A stretch of DNA of 64,000 nucleotides from Castellaniella caeni NBRC 101664. Its GTDB lineage: Bacteria > Pseudomonadota > Gammaproteobacteria > Burkholderiales > Burkholderiaceae_B. This document shows, one piece after another, positions 38,646 through 47,818 of this stretch (position 1 is its first letter; every line of letters begins with the position of its first letter). The translations under genes and the position numbers were made by a program. Under the pieces are notes generated by a model. The model did not search any database. It was not told where the DNA came from and worked only from the letters and a program-made list of their open reading frames with translations. Location: the NCBI RefSeq assembly GCF_001592225.1, contig NZ_BCWN01000004.1, forward strand, positions 1 to 64,000, given 5' to 3'.

Positions 38646-39440
38646 TTAAAGGGGCTTGTCCTGGCCGGGCGGCTGACACACCGTCAGCACGGCCAGGTCT
38701 TTGCGGCTCAGTTCGCCCGCCTGCCGGGCTTTTTCGAGCAGGTCGGGGCGGCGCTGCGCCGTCAGCTGCAGCGAGCGCGCGCGACGCCATTCGGCGATGC
38801 GCGCGTGATGGCCCGATAAAAGGGTGTCGGGCACGGGCAGGTCGCGCCAGACCTCCGGACGCGTGTAGTGCGGACTGTCCAGCAAGCCGTTGAGCGCGGG
38901 ATTGAAGGAATCCTGCACCGCCGACTGGGCATCGTGCAGCACGCCGGGCAGCAGGCGCACGACGCTGTCGATAAGCACCATGGCACCCAGCTCCCCCCCC
39001 GACAGGACAAAGTCGCCCAGGGAGACTTCGAGATCGACGTACTGGTCGATGAGGCGCTGATCCACCCCTTCGTAGCGGCCGCAGATGAAAATGGCCCCGC
39101 TGCCCTGGGCCCAGACCTGGGCCCGCGCCTGATCGTGGGTTTGTCCCGCGGGCGACAGCAGCACCACGGGCGCCGCGTGCGCATCGGGGTCGGCACGCGC
39201 GGCCAGGCGCGCCTGGCGCACGGCCTCGATGGCCTGGGCCAGCGGCTCGGCCATCATCACCATGCCCGGCCCGCCACCAAAGGGGCGGTCGTCCACGGTG
39301 CGATGCACGTCGGTGGTGAAATCGCGCGGGTTCCAGGTGTGCAGCGCCCAAAGGCCCCGCTGATGCGCACGCCCGGTGACGCCGTGGTCGCACAGCGCCG
39401 CGAACATTTCGGGAAACAGGGTGATCAGATCAAAGCGCAT
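38646..39440 (-). CDS. trmD: tRNA (guanine-37 N1) methyltransferase
   Basis: 264 aa SPOUT-family trefoil-knot methyltransferase. [13 protein letters not shown] start, [10 protein letters not shown] and [15 protein letters not shown] are family markers, and S-adenosylmethionine is the donor. The start at 39440 was chosen over a frame open to 39575. Downstream there is no rplS, unlike the common rpsP-rimM-trmD-rplS order. Confidence 0.96.
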   Translation of the reverse strand: MRFDLITLFPEMFAALCDHGVTGRAHQRGLWALHTWNPRDFTTDVHRTVDDRPFGGGPGMVMMAEPLAQAIEAVRQARLAARADPDAHAAPVVLLSPAGQTHDQARAQVWAQGSGAIFICGRYEGVDQRLIDQYVDLEVSLGDFVLSGGELGAMVLIDSVVRLLPGVLHDAQSAVQDSFNPALNGLLDSPHYTRPEVWRDLPVPDTLLSGHHARIAEWRRARSLQLTAQRRPDLLEKARQAGELSRKDLAVLTVCQPPGQDKPL

Positions 39441-39448
39441 GCCGCGAC

Positions 39449-40096
39449 TCAAAAATCGGCGGGCCAGTCGCTCTCGATGCGCCGCCCGGCGATGTCCACG
39501 TGCTGGACGTGGGCGGCGACGAATGGCACCAGCACCTGCAGCGGACGCCCCTTGGCATCCGCTTGCGCCTGCCACTGGCCCGCCGTATCGAGCTGCCCGC
39601 GCACCACCTGCAAGAGGGCATGCGCGCCGTTGTCCAGCACCTGGTCGACCCGCCCCAGCAGCGTCAGAGCGCCAGCCTGCGACAGGCCGTAGAAGTCGCA
39701 GCCGATCAGATCGACCCAGTAGTATTCATCGGCTTCGGCGGCGGGAAACGCCGTCCGCGGCACCCAGACCGTCTGGCCGCGCAGCGCCTCGGCCGCATCG
39801 CGATCGGCCAACCCTTCGGCCTGCACCACCAGAAACTGGCCGCCCTGGTGGCGGCAGCTGCGGATGGTCAGGGCGCGCGGGTTTTCGTGCGCACGCGACA
39901 AAGCGCCCGGATCCAATGATGAATCGGGCGCCTTGAGCCACCAGGTCGGCGCATTGAACAGGGCATCCGCCTGCGGCGAATAGGCCTGCACCTTGAGCTC
40001 GCCGCGCACGCCGTGTGCTGCCGTCACGCGCCCGACCTCGACCAGATCGTCAGGGACGAGCGGGCCGGAAGACGCGTGGCTGACCATGCTCGGCAT
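39449..40096 (-). CDS. rimM: 16S rRNA processing protein RimM
   Basis: 215 aa. Binds S19 and helps 30S assembly. N-terminal beta barrel ([19 protein letters not shown]) and C-terminal PRC-barrel ([14 protein letters not shown] and [15 protein letters not shown]) are visible. A frame-consistent start at 40096 (MPSMVSHA) is used; an internal Met three residues in could be the start. Between rpsP and trmD. Confidence 0.95.
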   Translation of the reverse strand: MPSMVSHASSGPLVPDDLVEVGRVTAAHGVRGELKVQAYSPQADALFNAPTWWLKAPDSSLDPGALSRAHENPRALTIRSCRHQGGQFLVVQAEGLADRDAAEALRGQTVWVPRTAFPAAEADEYYWVDLIGCDFYGLSQAGALTLLGRVDQVLDNGAHALLQVVRGQLDTAGQWQAQADAKGRPLQVLVPFVAAHVQHVDIAGRRIESDWPADF

Positions 40097-40101
40097 GCCG
40101 C

Positions 40102-40362
40102 TTAAGCAGCGGCCGCGACCTTGGCGGAGTATTCCTTGACCAGACGATCGACCGTGCCCGACAGCTGTGCGCCGTTGGACACCCAGTGCTGCACGCGATC
40201 GAGCGCAATGCGCAGGCCTTCCTGGCCTTCACCGGCCACCGGGTTATAGAAACCCACACGCTCGATGAAGCGACCATCGCGGCGATTGCGCGAATCAGCA
40301 GCAACGACATTGTAGAAGGGACGCTTCTTCGAGCCGCCGCGGGCCAGACGAATCACAACCAT
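40102..40362 (-). CDS. rpsP: Ribosomal protein S16
   Basis: 86 aa, [20 protein letters not shown] start, typical bS16. First gene of rpsP-rimM-trmD. A promoter with TAGAAT -10 lies 36 bp before the start. Confidence 0.97.
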   Translation of the reverse strand: MVVIRLARGGSKKRPFYNVVAADSRNRRDGRFIERVGFYNPVAGEGQEGLRIALDRVQHWVSNGAQLSGTVDRLVKEYSAKVAAAA

Positions 40363-40397
40363 TGATAATCCTTTGATAAATCGGTGTAAAACACGAA

Positions 40398-40427
40398 ATT
40401 CTAGCACCTCGCATCCAGACTTCGCAA
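40398..40427 (-). promoter_or_regulatory. rpsP promoter
   Basis: Minus strand TTGCGA and TAGAAT with an 18 bp spacer, 36 bases before the rpsP start. It lies within a 6-bp-arm inverted repeat CCAGAC/GTCTGG. Confidence 0.6.
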
Positions 40428-40493
40428 TGGCTTGTCTGGATACACCTGGCGCCAGGCCATGAAAAACAACAGAACAGCGCTTCGAGCCGGGCC

Positions 40494-40748
40494 TCAAGAG
40501 GCCGGACGCCGCTGTACGTAGTGCACCGTCACGCCATCGTCGCGCGCATGCTGGGCCAGCAGAGGGTTGCCCGTCTGCTGGCAAAACGCCTGGAAATCGC
40601 GCCCGGCATGGGCGTCGGTGGTCAGCACGGCCAGCACCTGGCCGCCCTCGAGACGCGCCAGGGCTTTTTTGGTGCGCAAGATGGGCAGGGGGCAGTTCAG
40701 CCCCCGCGCATCGACCTCTTGGTCGGCCTGCGGCAGGGCGTCGGCCAT
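40494..40748 (-). CDS. TusA/SirA-like sulfur carrier protein
   Basis: 84 aa. [20 protein letters not shown] carries the CPxP motif with the active Cys19 of TusA-family carriers. Such proteins pass sulfur to tRNA thiolation or molybdenum cofactor pathways. The ATG shares one base with the alaS stop (TGATG), so it is coupled to alaS. Confidence 0.9.
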   Translation of the reverse strand: MADALPQADQEVDARGLNCPLPILRTKKALARLEGGQVLAVLTTDAHAGRDFQAFCQQTGNPLLAQHARDDGVTVHYVQRRPAS

Positions 40749-43372
40749 CAGGCCGCCCCCAGCCGCGCGCGCAGCCAGGCCGCCACCCCCGCCACCGCGC
40801 CATCGAGCGCGGCGACGTCCGAGCCGCCGCCCATGGCCATGTCGGGGCGCCCGCCGCCCTTGCCGCCCACCTGGGCCGCCACGGCGCCCACCAGATCGCC
40901 CGCCTTGACGCGCGAGGTGAGTTCGGCGCTGACCCCGGCCACCAGGCTGATTTTGTCGTCGGTGACGGCCGCCAGCAGGATGACCGCGTTGGAGAGCTTG
41001 GACTTCAGTTGATCCATCATGCCGCGCAGCGCCTTGGGATCGACCCCATTGAGGCGCGTGGCCAGCAGCTTGACGCCCGCCACATCGACCGCCTGCCCCG
41101 CCAGGTCGGAACCGGCCGCCGCGGCCAGCTTGTCTTGCAGGCGCGCGAGCTCGTGTTCGGTGTGGCGCGCCTGCTGCTGCAAGGCCTGGATGCGGTCGGG
41201 CACGTTTTCCGTCTGCGTCTTGAGCAGGCCCGCCGCCGCGTGCAGCACCCCCTGGGTATGTTGCACCCAGGCCAGCGCATTGCGCCCGGTGATAGCCTCG
41301 ACACGGCGGATGCCGGCGGCCACGCCGCCCTCGGAGACGATCTTGAACAGGCCGATGTCGCCCGTGCGCGCCACGTGGGTGCCGCCGCACAGCTCGCGCG
41401 AAAAGCCGATGTCGAGCACACGCACGACGTCGCCGTATTTTTCGCCAAACAAGGCCATCGCCCCGCCCGCGACCGCCTCGTCGTAGCTGAGATGCTGCGT
41501 ACGCACCGCCTGGTTGGCCAGCACTTCGTCATTGACGATGGCCTCGACCCGCGCGATCTGCTCGGGCGTCATGGGCGCGTCGTGGGCGAAGTCGAAGCGG
41601 GTTTTTTCGGGATCGACCAGCGAGCCGCGCTGCTGCACGTGTTCGCCCAGCACCTGGCGCAAAGCCTTGTGCATCAGGTGCGTAGCCGAGTGGTTGCGCA
41701 TGGTGTCGGCGCGGCGCTGTTCATCGACCTGTGTACCGACGACGTCACCCACGGAGAGCGTGCCTTCGAGCAGGCTGCCATGGTGCCCGAAGACCGTGCT
41801 TTGAATCTTTTGCGTGTCGGCCACCTGGAAGCGCGCCGCGGCGTTGCTGATGAGGCCAGTGTCGCCCACCTGGCCGCCCGACTCGGCATAGAACGGCGTG
41901 GCGTCGAGTACGACGACGGCATCCTGGCCCTGTGCGATCGAGGGCACGGCCGTGCCATCGACGTAGAGCGCCGTGATGCTGGCCTGCCCCTGCAGGTGTT
42001 CGTAGCCGTCGAAGCGCGTGGCCACTCCGTCGTAGGACAGGCCGGCGGCCGCCTTGAACTTGCCTGCGGCGCGGGCCTGCTCGCGCTGATGCGCCATGGC
42101 GTGTTCAAAGCCGTCGAGATCGACCGCGATCTTGCGCTCGCGGCAGATGTCGGCGGTGAGGTCGACCGGGAAGCCGTAGGTGTCGTACAGGGTGAACAGC
42201 GTCTGGCCATCCAGCGCCTGCCCCACGGGCAGTTCGGCCAGGGCCGCCTCGAGGATGCGCATGCCGTTTTCGAGGGTTTCGCCAAAGCGCTCTTCTTCCT
42301 GGCGCAGCACCTGCTCGACGCGCGCCTGCTGGGCGGCGAGTTCGGGATAGGCCGCCCCCATCTGGGCAACCAGATCGGCCACCAGACGATAGAAGAACAC
42401 CCCTTTCTGGCCCAGCTTGTGACCATGGCGCAGAGCGCGGCGGATGATGCGGCGCAGCACGTAGCCGCGCCCCTCGTTGCCGGGAATGACGCCGTCGACC
42501 ACCAGGAAGCTGCAGGCGCGGATGTGATCGGCGATGACCTTGAGCGAATTGTCGCCAAGGTCGGTTGCACCGGTCTCGCGCGCCGCCGCGCGGATGAGGT
42601 TCTGAAAGAGGTCGATCTCGTAGTTGGAATGCACGTGCTGCAGGACGGCGGCAATGCGTTCCAGCCCCATGCCGGTATCGACACAGGGCTTGGGCAAGGG
42701 GTTCATGTTGCCCTGGGCGTCGCGCTCGAACTGCATGAACACGAGGTTCCAGATTTCGATGTAGCGATCGCCGTCTTCTTCGGGCGAACCCGGAGGGCCG
42801 CCCCAGATGTCGGGGCCGTGATCGTAGAAAATTTCCGAACAGGGGCCGCAGGGGCCGGTGTCGGCCATCTGCCAGAAATTGTCGGACGCGTAGCGCGCGC
42901 CCTTGTTGTCGCCGATGCGGATGATGCGCTCGACCGGCACCCCCACCTGCTTGGCCCAGATGTCGTAGGCCTCGTCGTCTTCCTGGTAGACGGTCACCCA
43001 CAGTTTTTCCTTGGGCAGACCGTAAATTTCGGTGAGCAGCGTCCAGGCGTAGCGGATGGCGTCTTGCTTGAAGTAGTCGCCGAAGCTGAAATTGCCCAGC
43101 ATCTCGAAGAACGTATGGTGCCGGGCCGTGTAGCCCACGTTTTCGAGGTCGTTGTGCTTGCCCCCGGCGCGCACGCAGCGCTGCGCCGTCGTGGCCCGAT
43201 GGTAAGGCCGGGTGTCCTTGCCGGTGAAGACGTCTTTGAACTGCACCATCCCCGCGTTGGTGAACAGCAGGGTGGGATCGTTGCCCGGCACCAGTGGCGA
43301 CGACGGCACGATCTGATGCCCTTTGGATTCAAAAAAGGACAGGAACTTCTGACGGATTTCGGAGGTTTTCAT
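40748..43372 (-). CDS. alaS: Alanyl-tRNA synthetase
   Basis: 874 aa class II synthetase. [19 protein letters not shown] start, catalytic part with [11 protein letters not shown], editing domain with [11 protein letters not shown] and CGGTHV as zinc and editing motifs, and a C-terminal part after [16 protein letters not shown]. Start set at 43372, not the frame start at 43597. tRNA-Ala is encoded 20 kb away. Confidence 0.97.
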   Translation of the reverse strand: MKTSEIRQKFLSFFESKGHQIVPSSPLVPGNDPTLLFTNAGMVQFKDVFTGKDTRPYHRATTAQRCVRAGGKHNDLENVGYTARHHTFFEMLGNFSFGDYFKQDAIRYAWTLLTEIYGLPKEKLWVTVYQEDDEAYDIWAKQVGVPVERIIRIGDNKGARYASDNFWQMADTGPCGPCSEIFYDHGPDIWGGPPGSPEEDGDRYIEIWNLVFMQFERDAQGNMNPLPKPCVDTGMGLERIAAVLQHVHSNYEIDLFQNLIRAAARETGATDLGDNSLKVIADHIRACSFLVVDGVIPGNEGRGYVLRRIIRRALRHGHKLGQKGVFFYRLVADLVAQMGAAYPELAAQQARVEQVLRQEEERFGETLENGMRILEAALAELPVGQALDGQTLFTLYDTYGFPVDLTADICRERKIAVDLDGFEHAMAHQREQARAAGKFKAAAGLSYDGVATRFDGYEHLQGQASITALYVDGTAVPSIAQGQDAVVVLDATPFYAESGGQVGDTGLISNAAARFQVADTQKIQSTVFGHHGSLLEGTLSVGDVVGTQVDEQRRADTMRNHSATHLMHKALRQVLGEHVQQRGSLVDPEKTRFDFAHDAPMTPEQIARVEAIVNDEVLANQAVRTQHLSYDEAVAGGAMALFGEKYGDVVRVLDIGFSRELCGGTHVARTGDIGLFKIVSEGGVAAGIRRVEAITGRNALAWVQHTQGVLHAAAGLLKTQTENVPDRIQALQQQARHTEHELARLQDKLAAAAGSDLAGQAVDVAGVKLLATRLNGVDPKALRGMMDQLKSKLSNAVILLAAVTDDKISLVAGVSAELTSRVKAGDLVGAVAAQVGGKGGGRPDMAMGGGSDVAALDGAVAGVAAWLRARLGAA

Positions 43373-43402
43373 TCGTTTGACCGCAAGGGGAAACCAGCCC
43401 GC

Positions 43403-43415
43403 CATTATAAATGGC
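43403..43415 (-). promoter_or_regulatory. alaS -10 region with small palindrome
   Basis: Minus strand TATAAT (43404-43409), a perfect -10, about 32 bp before the alaS start, inside CCATT-ATA-AATGG. The -35 is weak. Confidence 0.45.
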
Positions 43416-43538
43416 TTTTGCACCAGCGCTTGGGCGGTCGTTGCCGCACTGCTGCCGCACCGCCGCCCCGCGTTACCAATGGCTGTGCCCCACCACCCGC
43501 CGACCCGGCCACTGCGCCGGGCCGCGTGCCACCGCGCA

Positions 43539-43967
43539 TCAGGCGTAGGCGGGTTCGTGCATGGCTTCGATGGCGGGATAGAACTCGTGATTTTCACGCA
43601 CCATCCGGGTATGTACGCTTTTCAGCACCGTATTGGCGTCGGCGCGAAAGCCATCGGGGTCTTTGGTGAGCAGCGTGGCGTTGCTCCAGCGGCGGGCGAA
43701 GTTGATGAAGGACGTGGCGATGCCCTGCATGTCGTCCTGGTAGGCGCGACTCATGCGTGCCATGTGGTCGTCGCCGCTGCGCTCGAGCGACGGATACAGG
43801 ATGCGGTCTTCGATGGCCAGGTGCTGGGTGACCACCTGCGCCAACGCCTTCAGCTCGTGGGCGATATCGACCGCGTAATCGGCGACCCCCTGGTGAGTCA
43901 GCTTGCGCAGCGTGGCAATGCCGCTGAGGATTTCAACGTGATGATTCTTGAAGCGATCGATATTCAT
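43539..43967 (-). CDS. Hemerythrin-like (HHE) domain protein
   Basis: 142 aa four-helix bundle. Possible iron ligands are the His in [19 protein letters not shown] and [11 protein letters not shown]. It probably senses or scavenges O2 or NO, or repairs damaged iron centres. The NsrR operator in its promoter favours a nitrosative-stress role. Confidence 0.85.
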   Translation of the reverse strand: MNIDRFKNHHVEILSGIATLRKLTHQGVADYAVDIAHELKALAQVVTQHLAIEDRILYPSLERSGDDHMARMSRAYQDDMQGIATSFINFARRWSNATLLTKDPDGFRADANTVLKSVHTRMVRENHEFYPAIEAMHEPAYA

Positions 43968-44010
43968 GGTGAGTTTCCCTCGTCGAACGGCCCGGCTGTT
44001 TCAGCCGGAT

Positions 44011-44033
44011 AAGATGCATATTAAATGAATCTT
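44011..44033 (-). promoter_or_regulatory. Predicted NsrR operator over the hemerythrin promoter
   Basis: Half-sites AAGATGCATAT and AAATGAATCTT around one T match the known NsrR inverted repeat (11-1-11, AAGATGCAT and ATGCATCTT type). A promoter on the minus strand, TTGTCG (44041-44046) and TAATAT (44018-44023) with a 17 bp spacer, overlaps it. NsrR is the nitric-oxide-sensing repressor; its gene is not in the window. Confidence 0.75.
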
Positions 44034-44145
44034 TTAAAGCCGACAACAAAATAATCAGTGAAAACCCTAAGCAATTGATATTCAAGTGCTTATATTGTCC
44101 AATCACGGCAAGCAACACGCGCTGTCAAGCCGTCGCAGGGGCTGG

Positions 44146-44892
44146 TCACAGCAGATTTTCGTAATTTTCCTGGCCTGCCTCGGGTTCCCAGGAGTGGCTG
44201 GCAAGCCAGGCCCGGATGCGCGCCACGGCCTGCGAGCGCAATTGCGACACCCTCCCTTCCGTCACCTGCAGGACGGCGGCGATTTCCTTTTGATTGAGGT
44301 CTTGCTCGAACTGCAGGGACAGCAGCAGCTGTTCGCGTTCGGGCAGGTTTTCGATGGCCTGCACCAGCACCCGACGCAAGCCATCGCGCATCAGCCAGTC
44401 GAGCGGATTGCCCTCGCCGCCCGCCGCGTCGAGCAGCGCGCCGCCGTCCAGACCCTCGCGGTGCTGCACCAGGTCCTCGACCATCAGCACCTGCACGCCA
44501 TGGGCTTCTTCGAGCAATGTCTGGTATTCGGCCAGCCCGACCCCCATTTCCTGCGCGATCTCGGTCTCGGTGGGCGGGCGCAGCAGCTGGTGGTGCAGCG
44601 CCTGCACGGCCTGTTCGATGCTGCGCGCCTTGGTGCGCACGCTGCGCGGCAGCCAGTCCTGGCCGCGCAGCTCGTCGAGCATGGCGCCCCGGATGCGCGT
44701 GATGGCATAGGTTTCAAACTGGGCCTCGGGTTGCTCTTGGTAGCGGCGCACGGCATCGAGCAGGCCGATCATGCCGGCCTGCATGAGGTCGTCGAGCTCG
44801 ACGCTGGCGGGCAGGCGGCCAATGAGGCCCAGCGCCTGACGGCGCACGAGCGGTGCATACTGAGCGATCAGCTGGCCCTCGGACGGAAACAT
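44146..44892 (-). CDS. fliA: Flagellar sigma factor FliA (sigma-28)
   Basis: 248 aa RpoD-family factor for late flagellar and chemotaxis genes. Region 2 is seen in DLMQAGMIGLLDAVRRY and ITRIRGAMLDELR; region 4 in LPEREQLLLSLQFEQDLNQKEIAAVLQVTEGRVSQLRSQ. Starts MFPSEGQLIAQYAPLV. Divergent from flaG and next to a hemerythrin gene rather than flhF/flhG. No FlgM, its inhibitor, is in the window. Confidence 0.94.
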   Translation of the reverse strand: MFPSEGQLIAQYAPLVRRQALGLIGRLPASVELDDLMQAGMIGLLDAVRRYQEQPEAQFETYAITRIRGAMLDELRGQDWLPRSVRTKARSIEQAVQALHHQLLRPPTETEIAQEMGVGLAEYQTLLEEAHGVQVLMVEDLVQHREGLDGGALLDAAGGEGNPLDWLMRDGLRRVLVQAIENLPEREQLLLSLQFEQDLNQKEIAAVLQVTEGRVSQLRSQAVARIRAWLASHSWEPEAGQENYENLL

Positions 44893-45036
44893 CAGACAAC
44901 CCGTGACGAACGATTCAAAGCAGCAGTATGCACCAGCTCGCCTGCCCGCGTCCCGCGAAGAAGACCGGCTTTCACCTGGGTTTTCACGGGCTTTCCCACC
45001 TGGACGAAAGCCGCGAACAAGCCCCCAAACAAGCCC

Positions 45037-45063
45037 TAAACTTTTGTCCAGACCTGCCGTTAC
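45037..45063 (+). promoter_or_regulatory. Sigma-28 promoter upstream of flaG
   Basis: TAAACTTT and GCCGTTAC with an 11 bp spacer, a close match to TAAAGTTT-N11-GCCGATAA. It lies 92 bp before flaG and points toward flaG-fliD-fliS-fliT. Confidence 0.82.
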
Positions 45064-45154
45064 AGGTGCAGGAGCATTTCAGACGAATGGCTCGACGCGT
45101 CTGTTCCAGCCATTCTTTTCAGGACACAGCAACGAATTCCGCAAAGGAACGCAC

Positions 45155-45562
45155 ATGATCAACCCCATCGGCAACCAGCTCACCCCCGCCAATCTGGGGT
45201 TGAATCCCGCGGCTTCCGACTACCCCGCCGTCCGGGCCCCGGCGGCCCAGCAGGTCGCGCCCCCCGGCGACACCCAATCCAGCCTGTTTCAGGACGCCAG
45301 CCAGGACAACTCGCTGCTGAAGCAGCAGCCCGAGCCCCCGAAGTCATCACTGGAAAAGGCGCTCGACGCGGTCAACGACAGCCTCAAGGCCTGGTCCACC
45401 GGCATGCGCTTTGACATGGATGAAGACGCCCACCAGCTGGTGGTGTCCATCGTCGACAGCGAAACGGGCAAAGTGCTGCGCAAGATCCCCTCCGAGGCCA
45501 TGCTGCGCATCGCCCGGATGATCGCCCAGTTCCAGGGCACCGGCGTCGATACCCAGGCCTGA
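45155..45562 (+). CDS. flaG: FlaG family protein
   Basis: 135 aa. Disordered N-terminal half, then the FlaG domain with MRFDMDEDAHQLVVSIVDSETGKVLRKIPSEAML. FlaG proteins influence filament length or flagellin handling. Start at 45155 after AAAGGA. Confidence 0.88.
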   Translation: MINPIGNQLTPANLGLNPAASDYPAVRAPAAQQVAPPGDTQSSLFQDASQDNSLLKQQPEPPKSSLEKALDAVNDSLKAWSTGMRFDMDEDAHQLVVSIVDSETGKVLRKIPSEAMLRIARMIAQFQGTGVDTQA

Positions 45563-45650
45563 AAAACCAAACAGTAATTGAATCGAGCCACACTCACCGG
45601 TTTTGCCGCAAGCGATTCCAGATCATAATGGCTCAAACGGAGTACACACC

Positions 45651-47021
45651 ATGGCAACAGTCTCTTCGCTCGGCCTTTCGGGCCTGCCCCTCACCGATCT
45701 GCTCACCAACCTGCAGAACAACGAAAGCCAGTCGCTGGTACTGATCAAGAACCGCCAGACCGACGCCCAGAACAAGCTCTCGGCCTACGGCAAGCTCAAA
45801 GACGCCATTTCCGCCTTCCAGAAAACCGCCGACGCCGTGGTCAAACCCGAAGCCTTCGGCGCGATGGCCGCCACCACGGGGTCGGACGCCTTCTCCGTCA
45901 CGACCACCCCCCAGGCCATCGCCGGGCAGTACTCCGTCAACGTCAATCAGCTCGCCACTTCGCAAACCCTGGTGTATGCCGGGCAAACCGACCGCACCAC
46001 CAGCATCGGCACAGGCGGCACGCTGTCGGTCACGCTGGCAAACGGCGAAACCAAAACACTGGATCTAGGCGACGACACGTCGCTCAATGGCCTGGCCAAG
46101 GCCATCAATGCCGATAAAGACATTGGCATCAACGCCACCATCGTCAACGACGGCAGCGGCACGCCCTATCGCCTGCTGCTCACCGGCCGCGAAACCGGGG
46201 CCGACAACGCCGCGACGTCCATTTCCGTGACGGGCAACGACGACCTCAACACGTTCCTGCAATACAACGGCAGCGACACCGCCACGGTCACCCAGGGCCA
46301 GGCGGCGCAAGACGCCGAACTCACCATCAACGGCATCGCCATCCACAGCGGCAGCAACGTCATCGACAACGTCATCGACGGCGTGAAACTGACGCTGAAC
46401 AAGACCACCACCGAGGCTACCAGCCTCAACCTCACGCAAGACAACACGGCTGCCAAGAAGGCCGTCAGCGATTTCGTCAAGGCCTACAACAGCCTGCTGG
46501 ACACCATCGACGCGCAAACCAAGTACGACACCACCAGCCAGACCTCGCAACCGCTCACGGGCGATTCCGTCACCCGCTCGGTGCAAACCAGCATGCGCGA
46601 CGCAATCTCCGGGGCCTTCGACCCCACACAGGGCCTCAACCTCAGCCAGGCCGGCATCACCACCGACCCCAAGACGGGTCGGCTCTCGGTGGACGACGCC
46701 AAGCTGGACAAGGCCCTGAGCGACAACCCCGACGCGGTCAAGTCCCTGTTCTCGGGCGACCTGGGCGCAGGCAAGCGGGTCAGCCAGGCCGCCGACTCCT
46801 TCATCAAGTTCGACGGCAAGCTCACCAACGCCACCGACGGCCTGAACAAGACCATCGCCGACATCAAGAAACAATACGATCAAGAATCCGATCGCATCGA
46901 CCAGCGCATGGAAACCTACCGGGCGCAATTCACCCAGCTTGACACCATGGTGTCGCAAATGAATTCGCTCACCAGCTATCTGTCGCAGCAGTTCAGCGCC
47001 CTGAGCGCCAGCAAGGGCTGA
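45651..47021 (+). CDS. fliD: Flagellar filament cap protein FliD
   Basis: 456 aa. N- and C-terminal helices polymerise at the filament tip (MATVSSLGLSGLPLTDLL at the start; SLTSYLSQQFSAL at the end) with a Thr/Asn-rich middle exposed domain. Caps the filament so flagellin can be added. The start at 45651 was chosen over a frame start at 45603. Follows flaG by 88 bp. Confidence 0.93.
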   Translation: MATVSSLGLSGLPLTDLLTNLQNNESQSLVLIKNRQTDAQNKLSAYGKLKDAISAFQKTADAVVKPEAFGAMAATTGSDAFSVTTTPQAIAGQYSVNVNQLATSQTLVYAGQTDRTTSIGTGGTLSVTLANGETKTLDLGDDTSLNGLAKAINADKDIGINATIVNDGSGTPYRLLLTGRETGADNAATSISVTGNDDLNTFLQYNGSDTATVTQGQAAQDAELTINGIAIHSGSNVIDNVIDGVKLTLNKTTTEATSLNLTQDNTAAKKAVSDFVKAYNSLLDTIDAQTKYDTTSQTSQPLTGDSVTRSVQTSMRDAISGAFDPTQGLNLSQAGITTDPKTGRLSVDDAKLDKALSDNPDAVKSLFSGDLGAGKRVSQAADSFIKFDGKLTNATDGLNKTIADIKKQYDQESDRIDQRMETYRAQFTQLDTMVSQMNSLTSYLSQQFSALSASKG

Positions 47022-47029
47022 AACACGCC

Positions 47030-47461
47030 ATGACCTACGTACCTCGCTCCCGCACGGCGCGGGCCACCGGCTCTTATGCCACCATCGGCCTCGAAACCGA
47101 GGTGCTCAGCGCCTCGCCCGAGCGCCTCATCTCGCTGCTGTTTCGCGGGGCGCTGACGGCGCTGTCCCAGGCACGTTACCATCTGGAAAGCGGCAACATC
47201 GCCGAACGCGGCAAGGCCTTGTCCAAGGCGATCGACATCATCGACTCCGGCCTGAAGGCCGGCGTCGATACCGAACGCGGCGGCGACGTCGCGAAACTGC
47301 TGATCGCCTCATACGAAGTCATCACCCGCGACCTGATGCTGGCCAACCTGCACAACGACGCGGACAAGCTGGCGGCGGCCACCAAGCAGCTCGGCGACCT
47401 GGCCGACGCCTGGTACACCGCAGTCGATCCCCAATTCAAGACCCCTTCTGCAAACCACTAA
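47030..47461 (+). CDS. fliS: Flagellin chaperone FliS
   Basis: 143 aa helical chaperone that holds flagellin for export. YATIGLETEVLSASPERLISLLF is typical. The N-terminal basic leader VPRSRTARATG is somewhat longer than usual. Eight bases after fliD and 18 before fliT, in one operon. Confidence 0.92.
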   Translation: MTYVPRSRTARATGSYATIGLETEVLSASPERLISLLFRGALTALSQARYHLESGNIAERGKALSKAIDIIDSGLKAGVDTERGGDVAKLLIASYEVITRDLMLANLHNDADKLAAATKQLGDLADAWYTAVDPQFKTPSANH

Positions 47462-47479
47462 TCCATAGGGGTACAGCCA

Positions 47480-47815
47480 TTGAGCGCGCCACCTGATACT
47501 CTCCTGCAGCACTACCAGGCGATCGCTGACATCTCGTCGCGCATGCGCGCCTTGGCCCAGTCTCAGCGTTGGGACGAACTCGTCGAGCTGGGCACGCACT
47601 ACCACCAGGCCGTCGAACGGCTGCAAAAAATGGCGCCACTCGACGACGAGCAAAAAGCCGCACGACGCGACCTGCTCGCGCGCATCCTCGACGACGACGC
47701 CCACATCCGTCAGCTGGTCGCCCCCGAGCTCGACCGGCTGAGCCACCTGCTGGGCACGATCAAGCGCCAACGCACCGTCCTGGAAACCTACTACAGTACC
47801 GTCCGGCCCCGGTAA
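47480..47815 (+). CDS. fliT: FliT-like flagellar export chaperone
   Basis: 111 aa, all helical, with WDELVELGTHYHQAVERLQ. FliT binds FliD before export and in enterics also inhibits FlhDC. The start is TTG at 47480, with AGGGG upstream. Identification rests on position after fliS and general shape; similarity to known FliT is weak. Confidence 0.78.
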   Translation: MSAPPDTLLQHYQAIADISSRMRALAQSQRWDELVELGTHYHQAVERLQKMAPLDDEQKAARRDLLARILDDDAHIRQLVAPELDRLSHLLGTIKRQRTVLETYYSTVRPR

Positions 47816-47818
47816 GCC

